The notes beneath the pieces are model-generated. The model saw nothing but the letters and a program-made list of their open reading frames with translations, had not been told where the DNA came from and did not search any database. Shown here in pieces: positions 26,517 through 35,801 of a DNA stretch of 64,000 nt (its first letter is position 1; each line of letters opens with the position of its first letter). The position numbers and the translations under genes are program-made. This DNA is from Candidatus Zhuqueibacterota bacterium (lineage in GTDB: Bacteria > Zhuqueibacterota > Zhuqueibacteria > Residuimicrobiales > Krinioviventaceae), in contig JAFGKD010000116.1 of NCBI GenBank assembly GCA_016928775.1, positions 1 through 64,000 on the forward strand, in the 5' to 3' direction.

Positions 26517-27278
26517 TTAACCGCTAAATTCCTCGATGAATCGATCCAAACCGAGTAATTCAATAGTCGAGTTTTCGGCCAGGCGGCGTTGTTCCGGATT
26601 ATTGTAACCCCATGTTGCCAACAGGCACTGCACACCGGTTGCCTGGACTTTGATCAGCGTATCCACCTGATCATCAATGAAATAAAATTGCTCTGGCCGG
26701 ATGTGGCGATCTCTGAGAATATCCTCTATGATTTCTTTTTTTGATTTGTCGGCGGATGTATCGAATATATTTTCCCGAATTAACTGAATTTTGTTGGCAG
26801 CAAGAATTTTATGAACAAACAACAGCTTTTTAGTTGTGATGATGTAAAAATTGTTTTTGTTCGAATAATTCACGATAAACTCACGCATGCCTTCATACAA
26901 GGGATTCAGCGCAGCCCAGAGATCGGGTTTGGACTCGGAAAAGTCGATGCGATGATTGAGCATAAAATTAAAAAAGGACTGTCTTAGCGCGGCGTGCTCG
27001 CGCGCAAAATCATCAAAATCCCGCTGGCTTTTTACGGCGATCTTGTTTGCCAGGGCATGCGCGATGTAGACATAATCTTCGCCATTGCGAATATAGTTTC
27101 GCATGGCGCGCGCACACTTCACCCAGTGAGGATCGAGGTCGTCGTATCGCTCGATATTTTTCTCATGTGTATAGTTGGCGTAGGCATTATATCCACTGAC
27201 CAGACATTCTTTGATGCTATCCACAATAACGCCGTCGAAATCGAGCGCAAGAATATCCGTTTTGCTGTCGAAACTCAA
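26517..27278 (-). CDS. HAD-superfamily phosphatase
   Basis: Cytosolic HAD hydrolase of 253 residues, with motif I LALDFDGVIVDS, motif II FYIITTK, a Lys in SADKSKKEII and motif IV YFIDDQVDTL. It resembles the phosphoglycolate-phosphatase-like group; the helical cap is long (about residues 25-140). Substrate unknown. Start choice: TTG 27278 lies four bases after AAAGGAGG and opens just before motif I. A GTG at 27341 would add 21 residues that look unlike the family and has no site. Confidence 0.8.
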   Translation of the reverse strand: MSFDSKTDILALDFDGVIVDSIKECLVSGYNAYANYTHEKNIERYDDLDPHWVKCARAMRNYIRNGEDYVYIAHALANKIAVKSQRDFDDFAREHAALRQSFFNFMLNHRIDFSESKPDLWAALNPLYEGMREFIVNYSNKNNFYIITTKKLLFVHKILAANKIQLIRENIFDTSADKSKKEIIEDILRDRHIRPEQFYFIDDQVDTLIKVQATGVQCLLATWGYNNPEQRRLAENSTIELLGLDRFIEEFSG

Positions 27279-27720
27279 CCGTCCTCCTTTTTCATCAAAA
27301 CTACAAACATTTTCATGTAAAAAAAAGATGAATCTTGACACAATCTGGTAAATTTTATATATTGTCCCATCGTAGTTAAACTGAACGGCATTCTTTTCAC
27401 ATGATTCTAAAGTGCAGAAAAATCTGCTGGTGCTTCTGGTGGGGCTGGCGCAAGCCTGCTAGGGTAAAGTGGGATTAGGATAAGAGTCAAAAATCAGCAC
27501 TCCCCAAGCTCACTATACAACTAGTGGGCTTTAATCAATACACACCTCAGAAACAGATTTAGCCGAATACGCTCGACGATTCGTCAAACACGCACATTTC
27601 GGAAAAAGTGGTAGTTCTTACTAATCTGAAGCCAGGCTTTTATCGCGAATTACGAATAGAATCCGAATAATTAAAAATTCAATACACGTTCACAAAGAAT
27701 ATCAGCTTTAAGGAGGACTT
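27279..27720. other. 442-base intergenic region between divergent genes
   Basis: This gap separates the minus-strand HAD gene from trpB2. I see no open frame with a ribosome site, no tRNA and no recognisable riboswitch. Both promoters must lie here, but I could not place them with confidence. The only clear element is the TAAGGAGG ribosome site just before 27721. Confidence 0.5.
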
Positions 27721-29097
27721 ATGTCAGCAACAAAATTTTTGCTTTCCGAAAAAGAGATGCCGCGGCAATGGTACAATCTTGCCGCTGACTTGCCCAAACC
27801 GATGTTACCGCCGCTCGGTCCGGATGGCAATCCGGTTTCTCCAGAGATGCTCGCGCCCGTCTTTCCAATGAATCTCATCGAGCAGGAAGTCAGTCCAAAT
27901 CGCTGGATTGATATTCCCGAAGAAATTTTGGAAATCTACAGTATGTGGCGGCCGTCACCGCTCTATCGCGCCAAAAGACTGGAAAAGTTACTCGACACGC
28001 CGGCACGTATCTATTTTAAAAATGAAGGCGTGAGTCCGGCCGGCTCGCACAAGCCCAACACCGCGGTACCGCAGGCCTGGTACAACAAACAATTCGGCAT
28101 CAAAAAGCTCACGACCGAGACCGGCGCCGGCCAATGGGGTAGCGCCCTGGCGTTCGCCTGTGCGCTCGTTGGTTTGGAGTGCAAAGTCTTTATGGTGCGC
28201 ATTTCGTTTGATCAAAAGCCATTCCGCCGCCTGATGATGGAAACCTGGGGCGGACGCTGCATCCCCAGCCCCAGCACCGAAACACATGCCGGGCGCGATA
28301 TTTTGGAGGCAACACCGGATACACCCGGCAGTCTGGGCATCGCTATATCAGAGGCTGTTGAAGCGGCAGTGACCGACGAAACCGGTCAGACCCGCTATTC
28401 TCTTGGCAGTGTGTTGAACCATGTCATGCTGCATCAAACCGTCATCGGCCAGGAGGCTAAAAAACAGCTCGAATTAGCCGGCGAAAAGAAAGTTGATGTT
28501 GTTATCGGCTGCGCCGGCGGTGGCTCCAACTTTGCCGGTCTGGCATTCCCGTTTGCCCTCGATAAAATTAACGGCGCTAACATAGATATCATCCCGGTCG
28601 AACCAACGTCGTGTCCGACCATGACGCGCGCGCCTTTTGCATACGATCACGGTGATGTCGCTAAAATGACGCCGCTGCTGCCTATGCACTCGCTCGGGCA
28701 TACATTTGTACCGCCGCCGATTCATGCCGGTGGTCTGCGTTATCACGGCATGGCGCCGCTGGTCAGTCATGCCATTGAAATTGGCCTGCTCGAACCACGT
28801 GCTATCGATCAGCTTGAATGCTACCAAGCAGCGGTTAAATTTGCGCGCAGCGAAGGTTTCATTTCCGCGCCCGAAACCAGCCACGCTGTTGCAGCAACCA
28901 TTCAGGAAGCATTGAAGGCCAAAGAAGAAGGCAAGGAAAAAGTCATTCTATTCAACTGGAGTGGTCACGGACTTATGGACCTCAAAGGTTACGAAATGTA
29001 CTTTGCCGGTCAGCTCATCGATTACCCATTGCCGGAAGAGGAAATTTTAAAATCGATCAAAGTGCTGGAGGGCCATCCGGTACCGACGATCGTTTGA
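27721..29097 (+). CDS. trpB: Tryptophan synthase beta chain-like protein, TrpB2 type
   Basis: PLP enzyme of 458 residues; the length and N-terminal extension ([17 protein letters not shown]) are those of the TrpB2 group and not of TrpB1. The PLP lysine is Lys111 in [23 protein letters not shown] follows; the phosphate loop is [11 protein letters not shown]. It probably joins indole and L-serine to give tryptophan, or works as a stand-alone serine-processing enzyme; no trpA or other trp gene is near. AAGGAGG precedes the ATG and a strong terminator follows. Confidence 0.93.
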   Translation: MSATKFLLSEKEMPRQWYNLAADLPKPMLPPLGPDGNPVSPEMLAPVFPMNLIEQEVSPNRWIDIPEEILEIYSMWRPSPLYRAKRLEKLLDTPARIYFKNEGVSPAGSHKPNTAVPQAWYNKQFGIKKLTTETGAGQWGSALAFACALVGLECKVFMVRISFDQKPFRRLMMETWGGRCIPSPSTETHAGRDILEATPDTPGSLGIAISEAVEAAVTDETGQTRYSLGSVLNHVMLHQTVIGQEAKKQLELAGEKKVDVVIGCAGGGSNFAGLAFPFALDKINGANIDIIPVEPTSCPTMTRAPFAYDHGDVAKMTPLLPMHSLGHTFVPPPIHAGGLRYHGMAPLVSHAIEIGLLEPRAIDQLECYQAAVKFARSEGFISAPETSHAVAATIQEALKAKEEGKEKVILFNWSGHGLMDLKGYEMYFAGQLIDYPLPEEEILKSIKVLEGHPVPTIV

Positions 29098-29104
29098 TTT
29101 CACC

Positions 29105-29135
29105 AGGGGCGCTTTTCGTAGCGCCCCTCTTTTTT
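29105..29135 (+). terminator. Rho-independent terminator after trpB2
   Basis: An 8-bp GC-rich stem (AGGGGCGC at 29105-29112, GCGCCCCT at 29121-29128) with an 8-base loop is followed by CTTTTTT. It starts 8 bases after the stop codon. Confidence 0.9.
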
Positions 29136-29150
29136 CAATATGGAGTTATA

Positions 29151-29468
29151 ATGATCACCCAATACGACCATCTCGAAATACGGTGCCCCATGCTTGGGCA
29201 TCCGCTAAAATTTTTTTATTGTCGAACAACGGACGGCAACACACCCTGTCGCAGAATTTTTAATTGCTGGTATCAGCGCATTGCTGTGCAAGATTTTGTT
29301 TATGATCATTTCCCGCAGGAGATCATCGCCACGATCACCGCTCCGCCAAAGCCAAAGATGCTAAGTCTGGTTGAGCTCATCCAAAAAGCGCAGCAAAGCA
29401 AAAAGAATGGCGGCATTCCGCAAAAAGATGTAATGCTATCGAGTGATGTCACCCCTCCCGACTCTTGA
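29151..29468 (+). CDS. Small cysteine-containing protein of unknown function
   Basis: A 105-residue protein. Cysteines cluster in the first half (IRCPMLGH, FYCRTTDG, PCRRIFNCW), which could bind a metal; this part reads like a short protein used in other genomes as a conserved hypothetical. The second half is Pro/Lys-rich and probably flexible. ATG 29151 follows GGAG by 6 bases; the longer frame from 29094 would run through the trpB2 terminator and is rejected. No neighbour suggests a function. Confidence 0.62.
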   Translation: MITQYDHLEIRCPMLGHPLKFFYCRTTDGNTPCRRIFNCWYQRIAVQDFVYDHFPQEIIATITAPPKPKMLSLVELIQKAQQSKKNGGIPQKDVMLSSDVTPPDS

Positions 29469-29597
29469 GATTATCCCGTCTATTCACCCGTTGAAGTGTT
29501 TATCACCCCGATTTGGAATTATATGACCTGTTTTCTTGTTTTACTTGGTCAATTCAGCCAAATCTTTTATTTATCTTTCAATGGCAGGGACAGAGCT

Positions 29598-30722
29598 ATG
29601 CCTTCGAATCAAAGCACGATAAAAATCAAAAAGAGTGTGCTTGTTTTGATAGTGATTACCTCGTTTATATTTTTGATCTCCTCAATTACATTTCTTGTCA
29701 AATATAACGGATCGAAAAAAATGTTAAATTTGGCATTAAGCGATCCCGTTCATAATCTGGCATACAAGAACAGAGCCTATCATAGCCTTTTAACATTGCA
29801 ATCGACGTACAAGCAGCTGGATTCACTCAAGCAAAAATCAGACACCAATGCGGATTCGTTGTTTCAAAGTCTCGAAAATTATTACAAGGCCGTAGACCGC
29901 AATATTGAATTGACAGACAAAAAGTACGATAGCTTGATAAGAGTCAAGGGACTTGAGGATTCGTTGTCTTTTATACAAGCGCAAAGAGACAAAATACAGA
30001 CGTTCAACAGCCACATCGAATCATCCATAAGGCAGCTCACTGACGCTCTGGAGCGTATCCTGGATAGAAACAACGTATTGTTCAATATCAAAGAAGATTT
30101 AAAAAACAAGCTGGTTGAGAGTTTGCCCAAATTCTCCATCATTGAATTCGACTCGATGTGGCAAAGACTGGACTACTCTGCGAAATTGGATTCTCTTGAT
30201 GCTGCTCTGTTAGCTGCGAGAGGAGCTGAAGCGCGGCTTGGACATTTGGAAGAGGAGAGGTCAAAACGATTAGCAAGAATCGAGGTATTGGGCGAAACAA
30301 ATTTCATCCGATTAGACAGCTCCTTCAGCATCATCAGCGAGAACGATATACTTGCACTCACACAGACAAAGATTGAAATAACCAAATATTTTAATGAACG
30401 GCTTGCAAGATACATTGATCTTTTAAAAACGACGATAACTGACATAGAAAAGCGTATCAAAAAACAGGAAAATGAAACGTCGCTTTTAAAAACCGACATT
30501 GATTCATTGACCATTCATCGCACTCGTCTGCACAGCGCCATCTCCGATACTCTCGAAAAGTTTACCAGAGAAAAACAACAATACAACTCCAACATCATAA
30601 TTTTTAAAGAGCGGGCCCAATTGTATAATGATGAATATGTAAAACAACTTCAATTATTTGAAGATATCGGCGTACTTCGCCTTTTGATTGAACGGGCCAA
30701 ATCATATACGTCCGTACAGTAA
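29598..30722 (+). CDS. Membrane-anchored coiled-coil protein
   Basis: Protein of 374 residues: a short basic N-terminus, one membrane helix (about residues 13-35, VLVLIVITSFIFLISSITFLV region), then some 300 residues of heptad-rich helix with few Pro or Gly (for example LKQKSDTNADSLFQSLENY and EKRIKKQENETSLLKTD). It is probably a bitopic protein with a long coiled coil outside or along the membrane. I do not recognise a family. ATG 29598 follows AGGGA; an earlier frame start at 29496 has no site. It lies 43 bases before the pore protein at 30766, so the two probably work together. Confidence 0.72.
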   Translation: MPSNQSTIKIKKSVLVLIVITSFIFLISSITFLVKYNGSKKMLNLALSDPVHNLAYKNRAYHSLLTLQSTYKQLDSLKQKSDTNADSLFQSLENYYKAVDRNIELTDKKYDSLIRVKGLEDSLSFIQAQRDKIQTFNSHIESSIRQLTDALERILDRNNVLFNIKEDLKNKLVESLPKFSIIEFDSMWQRLDYSAKLDSLDAALLAARGAEARLGHLEEERSKRLARIEVLGETNFIRLDSSFSIISENDILALTQTKIEITKYFNERLARYIDLLKTTITDIEKRIKKQENETSLLKTDIDSLTIHRTRLHSAISDTLEKFTREKQQYNSNIIIFKERAQLYNDEYVKQLQLFEDIGVLRLLIERAKSYTSVQ

Positions 30723-30765
30723 TGTTCATTCGCGGTCAGAATAGTAATCCAAAAAAGTTATTGTC

Positions 30766-33072
30766 ATGACACAAAAGTTTATCATTGTTTTTTCTATTTG
30801 TTGTCTTTTTGCATTTTTATTGGTGTTTTTTTTGGTATTTGCGCTGGATGAGACGGATTCCCCAAAATACGCAGCGAATACCCGGGCTGATTCAAGTCAA
30901 AGTTCTCACAGTGAAGAAAGTATCACTTTAAGAAGTGACTCTCGTGCAAAAATGCCTCCATCCATTTTGGCAGACGTCTGGGATGTGCAGCTTTTGCCAG
31001 CGGGCGATAGTCTGGGCAGCGCAGATCAATCAGCACTTGTTTTAACATTTAATAGTATGCAGCACATTGTTGCTGATTCATTAAGTGTTGACCAACAAAG
31101 GTATTTGGTAGCCTTGTACAATCAGCCCATTTTTGCACGCCAAAAAAATATAAACATACACGGATTGTCGGATATGTCCGTGATTTTACCACCGTTTCAA
31201 TTAGACAACAGTATGACCATGAACGATAACATGATATCGCAAAAGGTTAACTTGAAACGAGCTCCGAAAAAACAAGAAATGTCTGCACCTATAGCAAGTG
31301 ATGCGAACGACGTGCTACAATTACTGGAGATTGCCGACACAGAACAACCAGACTCGTCTGATTCTGTCATTCAAAGAAAAAATGGAATTAGGGACGCTGT
31401 AGTAATGATTGAAGATGACGAAGTGCTGCGATTGTTAGGCATTGTCGCTGAAGAGCAGACAGAGTCGAATGATACCATCATTCAAAAATCAGATGAGACT
31501 GTGAATGCTACTGCAGTGGGCGAAGAAGACGAGGTATTGCGATTGCTGGAAATTGTCGATGAAGAGCAATCAGAGCCGACTGACGTTATCATTCAAACAT
31601 CGAATGCGGCTTTGGATGATAGCACAGCGAGCGACGAAGAAGAGGTGCTATGGCCAATGGAAAAAGCCGAAAGTGAAAAGGACAATGGCCTGCTCGCTGA
31701 TGTGACCGAGGATGATAAAAAGCAATGGATCGCCGGGATGACAACATACCCTTATGGAGGTGCAAAAGATTCGTCTCGATACAAAGATATAAGAAATCGC
31801 TTTTCGCTCAATTTTAATCGCCCCATGAAATTTCGCTCCTTGGTGTTTGACAGGCACATCGCCGATTTCAAGTCAGCGCATTTTAATGACGATGTGTCAT
31901 TTTATTTGGCCAATTTTGATACGACCGCCAATTTTTGGTCCGCACAATACTGGGGACAAGCAGACTATCGATACAGCAACTTTTTAGCGACTGCAAATTT
32001 TCGGCACACGACATTCAGGGACGATGTCAACTTTACCTCTGCCACCTTCCGTGGTGACGCAGATTTCAGGGATGCGCAATTTTGCGCCAAAAGTATCTTT
32101 GCCGCAGCTGAATTTTACAGCAGACTCGATTATTCAGGTGCTGTTTTTCGCCAATCCGCCACATTCCAAAATACGACCCTGCAGAAAAGGATCAATTTTA
32201 CCAGCGCCGTTATCAACAAAAGTCTCGACTTTCGTAACGCCTCTTTTGGCGATGCTGCTGTCGCTGATTTTTCGTTTGCCATTATAAAGGATACGATCTA
32301 TGTCGGCAGTGGCAAACCATCGATGATACAAAAATTTGATTTTAAAAGAGCCAAATTGGTCGACAACCGGGCGAATAGACAAAATGCCGAGAACGGTGTT
32401 TCTCCAGTCGAATCGGCCGGCACTAAAATAATCATCCATAGTCCGGTCCACCTTGATATCCAGCTCGAGAAATTCAAGTTTATTGAAATTTGCGATTCAT
32501 TGGACTATTATATGAAAAAGGATATTATCGTCGAACTAAAAAAAGAACGTACAAAGAAAGAAGCCTTTGAGTTAGACTATCTGTTCGCACAGGCGACAAA
32601 ATATCAAAGAGTATCCGTCGAAAATAATGACACCTATTCGCCTTTTCACCCGCTCACATGGTGGCGAGTCCTCTATGATCATACAATGGGAATGGGGTAT
32701 CGACCATTCAGAATCATTTATTTTATGCTGATGATTATAGGTGCTTTTGCAAGCTTTTACATTGTAAAATTTCCAGAGAGGATCGATGAATTTATCATCG
32801 CCAACTTTGACGATAATCACTTTTTAGCAAAACGACGGAAAAAAGGACATGCAGCAGGAATTTACGACCATATTATGAATTGTTTGTACTTTAGCAGCGT
32901 CACTTTTTTTACCTTTCGAATGCGCGGAGATGTTTTGACTTTTTTCACTACCCGGGAAAAGATGGTCATTATTTTTGAATGGTTCCTGGGATTTGTCATT
33001 TATGCTGCGTTTTTAACATTGTCAAAATCTGGCTCAATAGTACAAAACCTGACAAATCTTTTTGTCGGCTAA
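30766..33072 (+). CDS. Pentapeptide-repeat protein with C-terminal two-helix pore domain
   Basis: Protein of 768 residues. An N-terminal membrane helix (residues 5-27) is followed by a Ser/Asp-rich stretch with tandem repeats (about 182-308). Residues about 355-505 are pentapeptide repeats (ADFKSAHFNDDVSF, ANFRHTTFRDDVNF), which form a right-handed beta-helix. Two helices follow at about 650-668 and 734-754; between them is SSVTFFTFRMRGD, which sits where a 2TM K+ channel has its TVGYGD filter, but the GYG is missing. So it may be a channel with other selectivity, or a sensor. It probably forms an operon with the coiled-coil gene upstream. Confidence 0.75.
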   Translation: MTQKFIIVFSICCLFAFLLVFFLVFALDETDSPKYAANTRADSSQSSHSEESITLRSDSRAKMPPSILADVWDVQLLPAGDSLGSADQSALVLTFNSMQHIVADSLSVDQQRYLVALYNQPIFARQKNINIHGLSDMSVILPPFQLDNSMTMNDNMISQKVNLKRAPKKQEMSAPIASDANDVLQLLEIADTEQPDSSDSVIQRKNGIRDAVVMIEDDEVLRLLGIVAEEQTESNDTIIQKSDETVNATAVGEEDEVLRLLEIVDEEQSEPTDVIIQTSNAALDDSTASDEEEVLWPMEKAESEKDNGLLADVTEDDKKQWIAGMTTYPYGGAKDSSRYKDIRNRFSLNFNRPMKFRSLVFDRHIADFKSAHFNDDVSFYLANFDTTANFWSAQYWGQADYRYSNFLATANFRHTTFRDDVNFTSATFRGDADFRDAQFCAKSIFAAAEFYSRLDYSGAVFRQSATFQNTTLQKRINFTSAVINKSLDFRNASFGDAAVADFSFAIIKDTIYVGSGKPSMIQKFDFKRAKLVDNRANRQNAENGVSPVESAGTKIIIHSPVHLDIQLEKFKFIEICDSLDYYMKKDIIVELKKERTKKEAFELDYLFAQATKYQRVSVENNDTYSPFHPLTWWRVLYDHTMGMGYRPFRIIYFMLMIIGAFASFYIVKFPERIDEFIIANFDDNHFLAKRRKKGHAAGIYDHIMNCLYFSSVTFFTFRMRGDVLTFFTTREKMVIIFEWFLGFVIYAAFLTLSKSGSIVQNLTNLFVG
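31309..31692 (+). repeat. Tandem 36-37-codon repeats inside the pore protein gene
   Basis: Units start at 31309, 31417, 31528 and 31639 (spacing 108, 111 and 111 bases); the last is partial. Each begins with (D/E)(D/E)VL(R/Q)LLxI and goes on with an EEQxE and IIQ pattern. The repeats are in frame and acidic. Confidence 0.85.
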
Positions 33073-33170
33073 TCGCTCCCACTTTTTTTCAAAGCGATTC
33101 GTGCCAAAACGAAAATACATAAAAAACTAAAATCCATCAGATCAACCTCAATTCAGGAGAAATTGACATA

Positions 33171-34817
33171 ATGTCCCCGTTAAAAAAAAGCAGGGCTTGC
33201 TTGCTTGTTATCACGCTGCTGCCCTCATTTTTGTTTGTTCGATGCGGTGGTCCAGAGGAACAAGATATCATCATCTACGGCGGCACCTCAGCCGGCGTCA
33301 TCGCAGCGATTCAGGCCGATCGTTTGGGTAAAAGCGTCGTGCTGATCGAACCCGGCACCCACCTCGGCGGCTTGACCAGCAGCGGTCTCGGCCAAACGGA
33401 TACTGGCGACAAAGCCGTTATCGGCGGCCTGGCACGCGAGTTTTACCGGGAGCTGAAAAAATATTATGATCATCCCGATGTGTGGATCTACGATAAGCCA
33501 GAGCAATGCGACTGGTACGATCCCGCTGATGATGCCATATGGCGATTCGAACCGCACGTGGCTGAGGTGACGTTTCGAAAAATGCTGCACAACATTCCGG
33601 TTGTGTTTGAGGAACGGCTCGATTTGCAGCAGGGCGTCACTGTACAAGATGGCCGCATACAGTCCATTACCATGCAAAGCGGCAGGATTTTTTACGGAAA
33701 GATATTCATCGATGCGACCTATGAAGGCGATTTGATGGCAGTCGCTGGCGTCAGCTATACGGTCGGGCGCGAAGCGAACAGTCTGTATGATGAAACATTA
33801 AACGGCGTGCAAATTCAACAGGCCATCTATCACCAGTTTGATGTGGATGTTGATCCCTATGTCGTTCCTGGTGATCCGTCCAGCGGACTGCTGCCGGGCG
33901 TGCATGGCGACAATCCGGGGGAAAACGGCGATGGCGATTTTCGTGTACAAGCTTATTGTTTTCGCATGTGTTTGACGACAGCGGACGACAACAAAGTGCC
34001 GTTTGAAAAACCCGCTGTTTACGACTCGCTGCGATATGAAATTTTGCTGCGTAATTTTGCGGCTGGCGAAAACAGAGTGCCGCTTTATCATGGCATGATG
34101 CCAAATCAAAAGACGGATACGAACAACAATCACGGTTTCTCAACGGATAATATCAATATGAACTATGACTATCCCGAAGCCGATTATCAAAGGCGCGTCC
34201 GCATCATTGAGGACCATGTAAATTATCAAAAGGGCTTGATGTGGACCCTGGCAAATCATCCGCGCGTGCCGGAGTCAATCAGAACCGAGGTATCGCGCTG
34301 GGGATTGGCTAAAGATGAATTCATAAACAATGGCAACTGGCCGTTTCAGCTTTACATTCGCGAGGCGCGGCGTTTGGTCAGCGATTATGTGATGACCGAA
34401 CACGACTGCAAACGCACGCGCTTGTGCGATGACCCGATTGGTCTCGGCTCGTACAATATGGACTCGCACAATTGTCAGCGTTATGTGGATGAAAATGGCT
34501 ATGTTCGCAATGAGGGTGATGTACAGGTCTCTCCCGGCGGGCCCTATTTGATCAGCTATCGATCCATCGTGCCAAAAAGAGGAGAAATAGCCAACCTGCT
34601 CGTACCGGTGTGCCTGTCGGCGTCGCACATTGCTTACGGCTCGATTCGCATGGAACCGGTGTTTATGATCCTTGGGCAATCGGCCGCAACAGCGGCGGCG
34701 CTCGCCATCGATCTCGATTCAGCCGTGCAAGACGTACCGTATGAAAAATTACAAAAAATCTTGCTGCGCGATAATCAGGTAATCGAGTTGCCGCATTTTG
34801 ACAGGATAACAGAATGA
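33171..34817 (+). CDS. Exported FAD-dependent oxidoreductase
   Basis: Protein of 548 residues in the FAD_oxidored family (PF12831 type). An N-terminal hydrophobic segment ends at RCGG (a possible but atypical lipobox). The dinucleotide fold IIIYGGTSAGVIAAIQA follows, then LIEPGTHLGGLTSSGLG. Other family stretches are FIDATYEGDLMAVAGV and, late, RMEPVFMILGQSAATAA. Family members in this setting are often linked to sugar or polysaccharide use, but no substrate can be assigned. ATG 33171 follows AGGAG. It is not tightly linked to either neighbour. Confidence 0.87.
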   Translation: MSPLKKSRACLLVITLLPSFLFVRCGGPEEQDIIIYGGTSAGVIAAIQADRLGKSVVLIEPGTHLGGLTSSGLGQTDTGDKAVIGGLAREFYRELKKYYDHPDVWIYDKPEQCDWYDPADDAIWRFEPHVAEVTFRKMLHNIPVVFEERLDLQQGVTVQDGRIQSITMQSGRIFYGKIFIDATYEGDLMAVAGVSYTVGREANSLYDETLNGVQIQQAIYHQFDVDVDPYVVPGDPSSGLLPGVHGDNPGENGDGDFRVQAYCFRMCLTTADDNKVPFEKPAVYDSLRYEILLRNFAAGENRVPLYHGMMPNQKTDTNNNHGFSTDNINMNYDYPEADYQRRVRIIEDHVNYQKGLMWTLANHPRVPESIRTEVSRWGLAKDEFINNGNWPFQLYIREARRLVSDYVMTEHDCKRTRLCDDPIGLGSYNMDSHNCQRYVDENGYVRNEGDVQVSPGGPYLISYRSIVPKRGEIANLLVPVCLSASHIAYGSIRMEPVFMILGQSAATAAALAIDLDSAVQDVPYEKLQKILLRDNQVIELPHFDRITE

Positions 34818-34890
34818 ACAGGATAAAATTGTAAAAAAATCCAGTATATCTTGTAATCCTGTCCTCTCATTTTAATACGTCACCGAATTT
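34818..34890. repeat. Short intergenic inverted repeat
   Basis: The gap holds ACAGGAT near its start and ATCCTGT near 34856-34862, separated by an A/T-rich stretch. This resembles the dispersed ACAGGAT...ATCCTGT elements seen in many environmental genomes. It might also end the upstream transcript. Confidence 0.35.
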
Positions 34891-35691
34891 ATGAAAAAAC
34901 TGGCCTGGCTCACTGACATTCATCTGGACTTTCTCGATCTCGAAGGTATTGAAGATTTCGCCTATAAAGCCTTGCGGTCCGATCCGGATGCCTTTCTGAT
35001 CGGTGGTGATATCAGCATCGCACCTCTTTTGCACACACATCTGCGAATTCTCGAGCACTATTGGCAGCGCCCGATCTATTTTGTCCTGGGTAACCATGAC
35101 TATTATAAAGCGTCGATCAACAAAATCCGCGCCGAACTGCCGGACTTTGTCAGGGAATATCCGCACTTGAAGTGGCTGCCACAGGAGGGTATTGTCGAGC
35201 TGTCTCCCACCACAGCGCTCATCGGTCACGGTCTCTGGGCCGATGGCCGTCTTGGAGCAGCGGAAAAGTCCAAAATTTTGCTCAATGATTATGCCCTCAT
35301 CGAAGAGCTGACGCACAAGGGGCACCGAGAGCTGTTTTTTCTTTTGAATGCCCTCGGTGATCGTGCTGTCCTGGAGTTTGAACCGACGCTTCGAGCGGCT
35401 ATCAAAAAGTATTCGCATATCTATGCGCTGACGCACACGTCGCCGTTCGCAGAATCCGCCTGGCACAATCATCACATTTCCGATCCGCAGTTTCTGCCGC
35501 ATTTTAGCTGTCATGCGGCTGGCGAAATGATACGCTCAGTGATGTCGCAACATCCTGATAAAATGCTCACGGTATTGTGTGGCCATACACATGGTGAAGG
35601 GCAGGTCTGGATAACAGACAATATCTTTGTCAAGACTGGTGGTGCGCAATATCGCTTTCCCCGGGTGCAGGAGATTCTTAAAATTGATTAA
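34891..35691 (+). CDS. Calcineurin-like metallophosphoesterase
   Basis: Cytosolic phosphoesterase of 266 residues with the five dimetal motifs: LTDIHLDF (Asp, His), LIGGDIS (Asp), VLGNHDYY (Asn, His), ALTHTSPF (His), and CGHTHGEG (His pair). It hydrolyses a phosphomonoester or -diester that cannot be named from the sequence. The ribosome site is poor. It stands between the FAD enzyme and the kinase. Confidence 0.9.
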   Translation: MKKLAWLTDIHLDFLDLEGIEDFAYKALRSDPDAFLIGGDISIAPLLHTHLRILEHYWQRPIYFVLGNHDYYKASINKIRAELPDFVREYPHLKWLPQEGIVELSPTTALIGHGLWADGRLGAAEKSKILLNDYALIEELTHKGHRELFFLLNALGDRAVLEFEPTLRAAIKKYSHIYALTHTSPFAESAWHNHHISDPQFLPHFSCHAAGEMIRSVMSQHPDKMLTVLCGHTHGEGQVWITDNIFVKTGGAQYRFPRVQEILKID

Positions 35692-35801
35692 GCACATCCG
35701 CACCATAAAAAATCACCCTCAACACCCTTGCGCTGAATAGATTAATTATTTATCTTGTTATAGAGCAAGAGATCGGGGAGTTGTATTGAGGGTATAACGA
35801 C

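Noticed and set aside
27279-27720. Riboswitch or T-box leader upstream of trpB2
   Set aside because: I could not find a specifier loop, T-box consensus or a leader terminator; the gap is divergent and only sequence of no clear structure is visible.
33068-33098. AATCGCT...AGCGATT hairpin after the pore protein as a terminator
   Set aside because: The loop is about 15 bases with the T-tract inside it and none after the stem.
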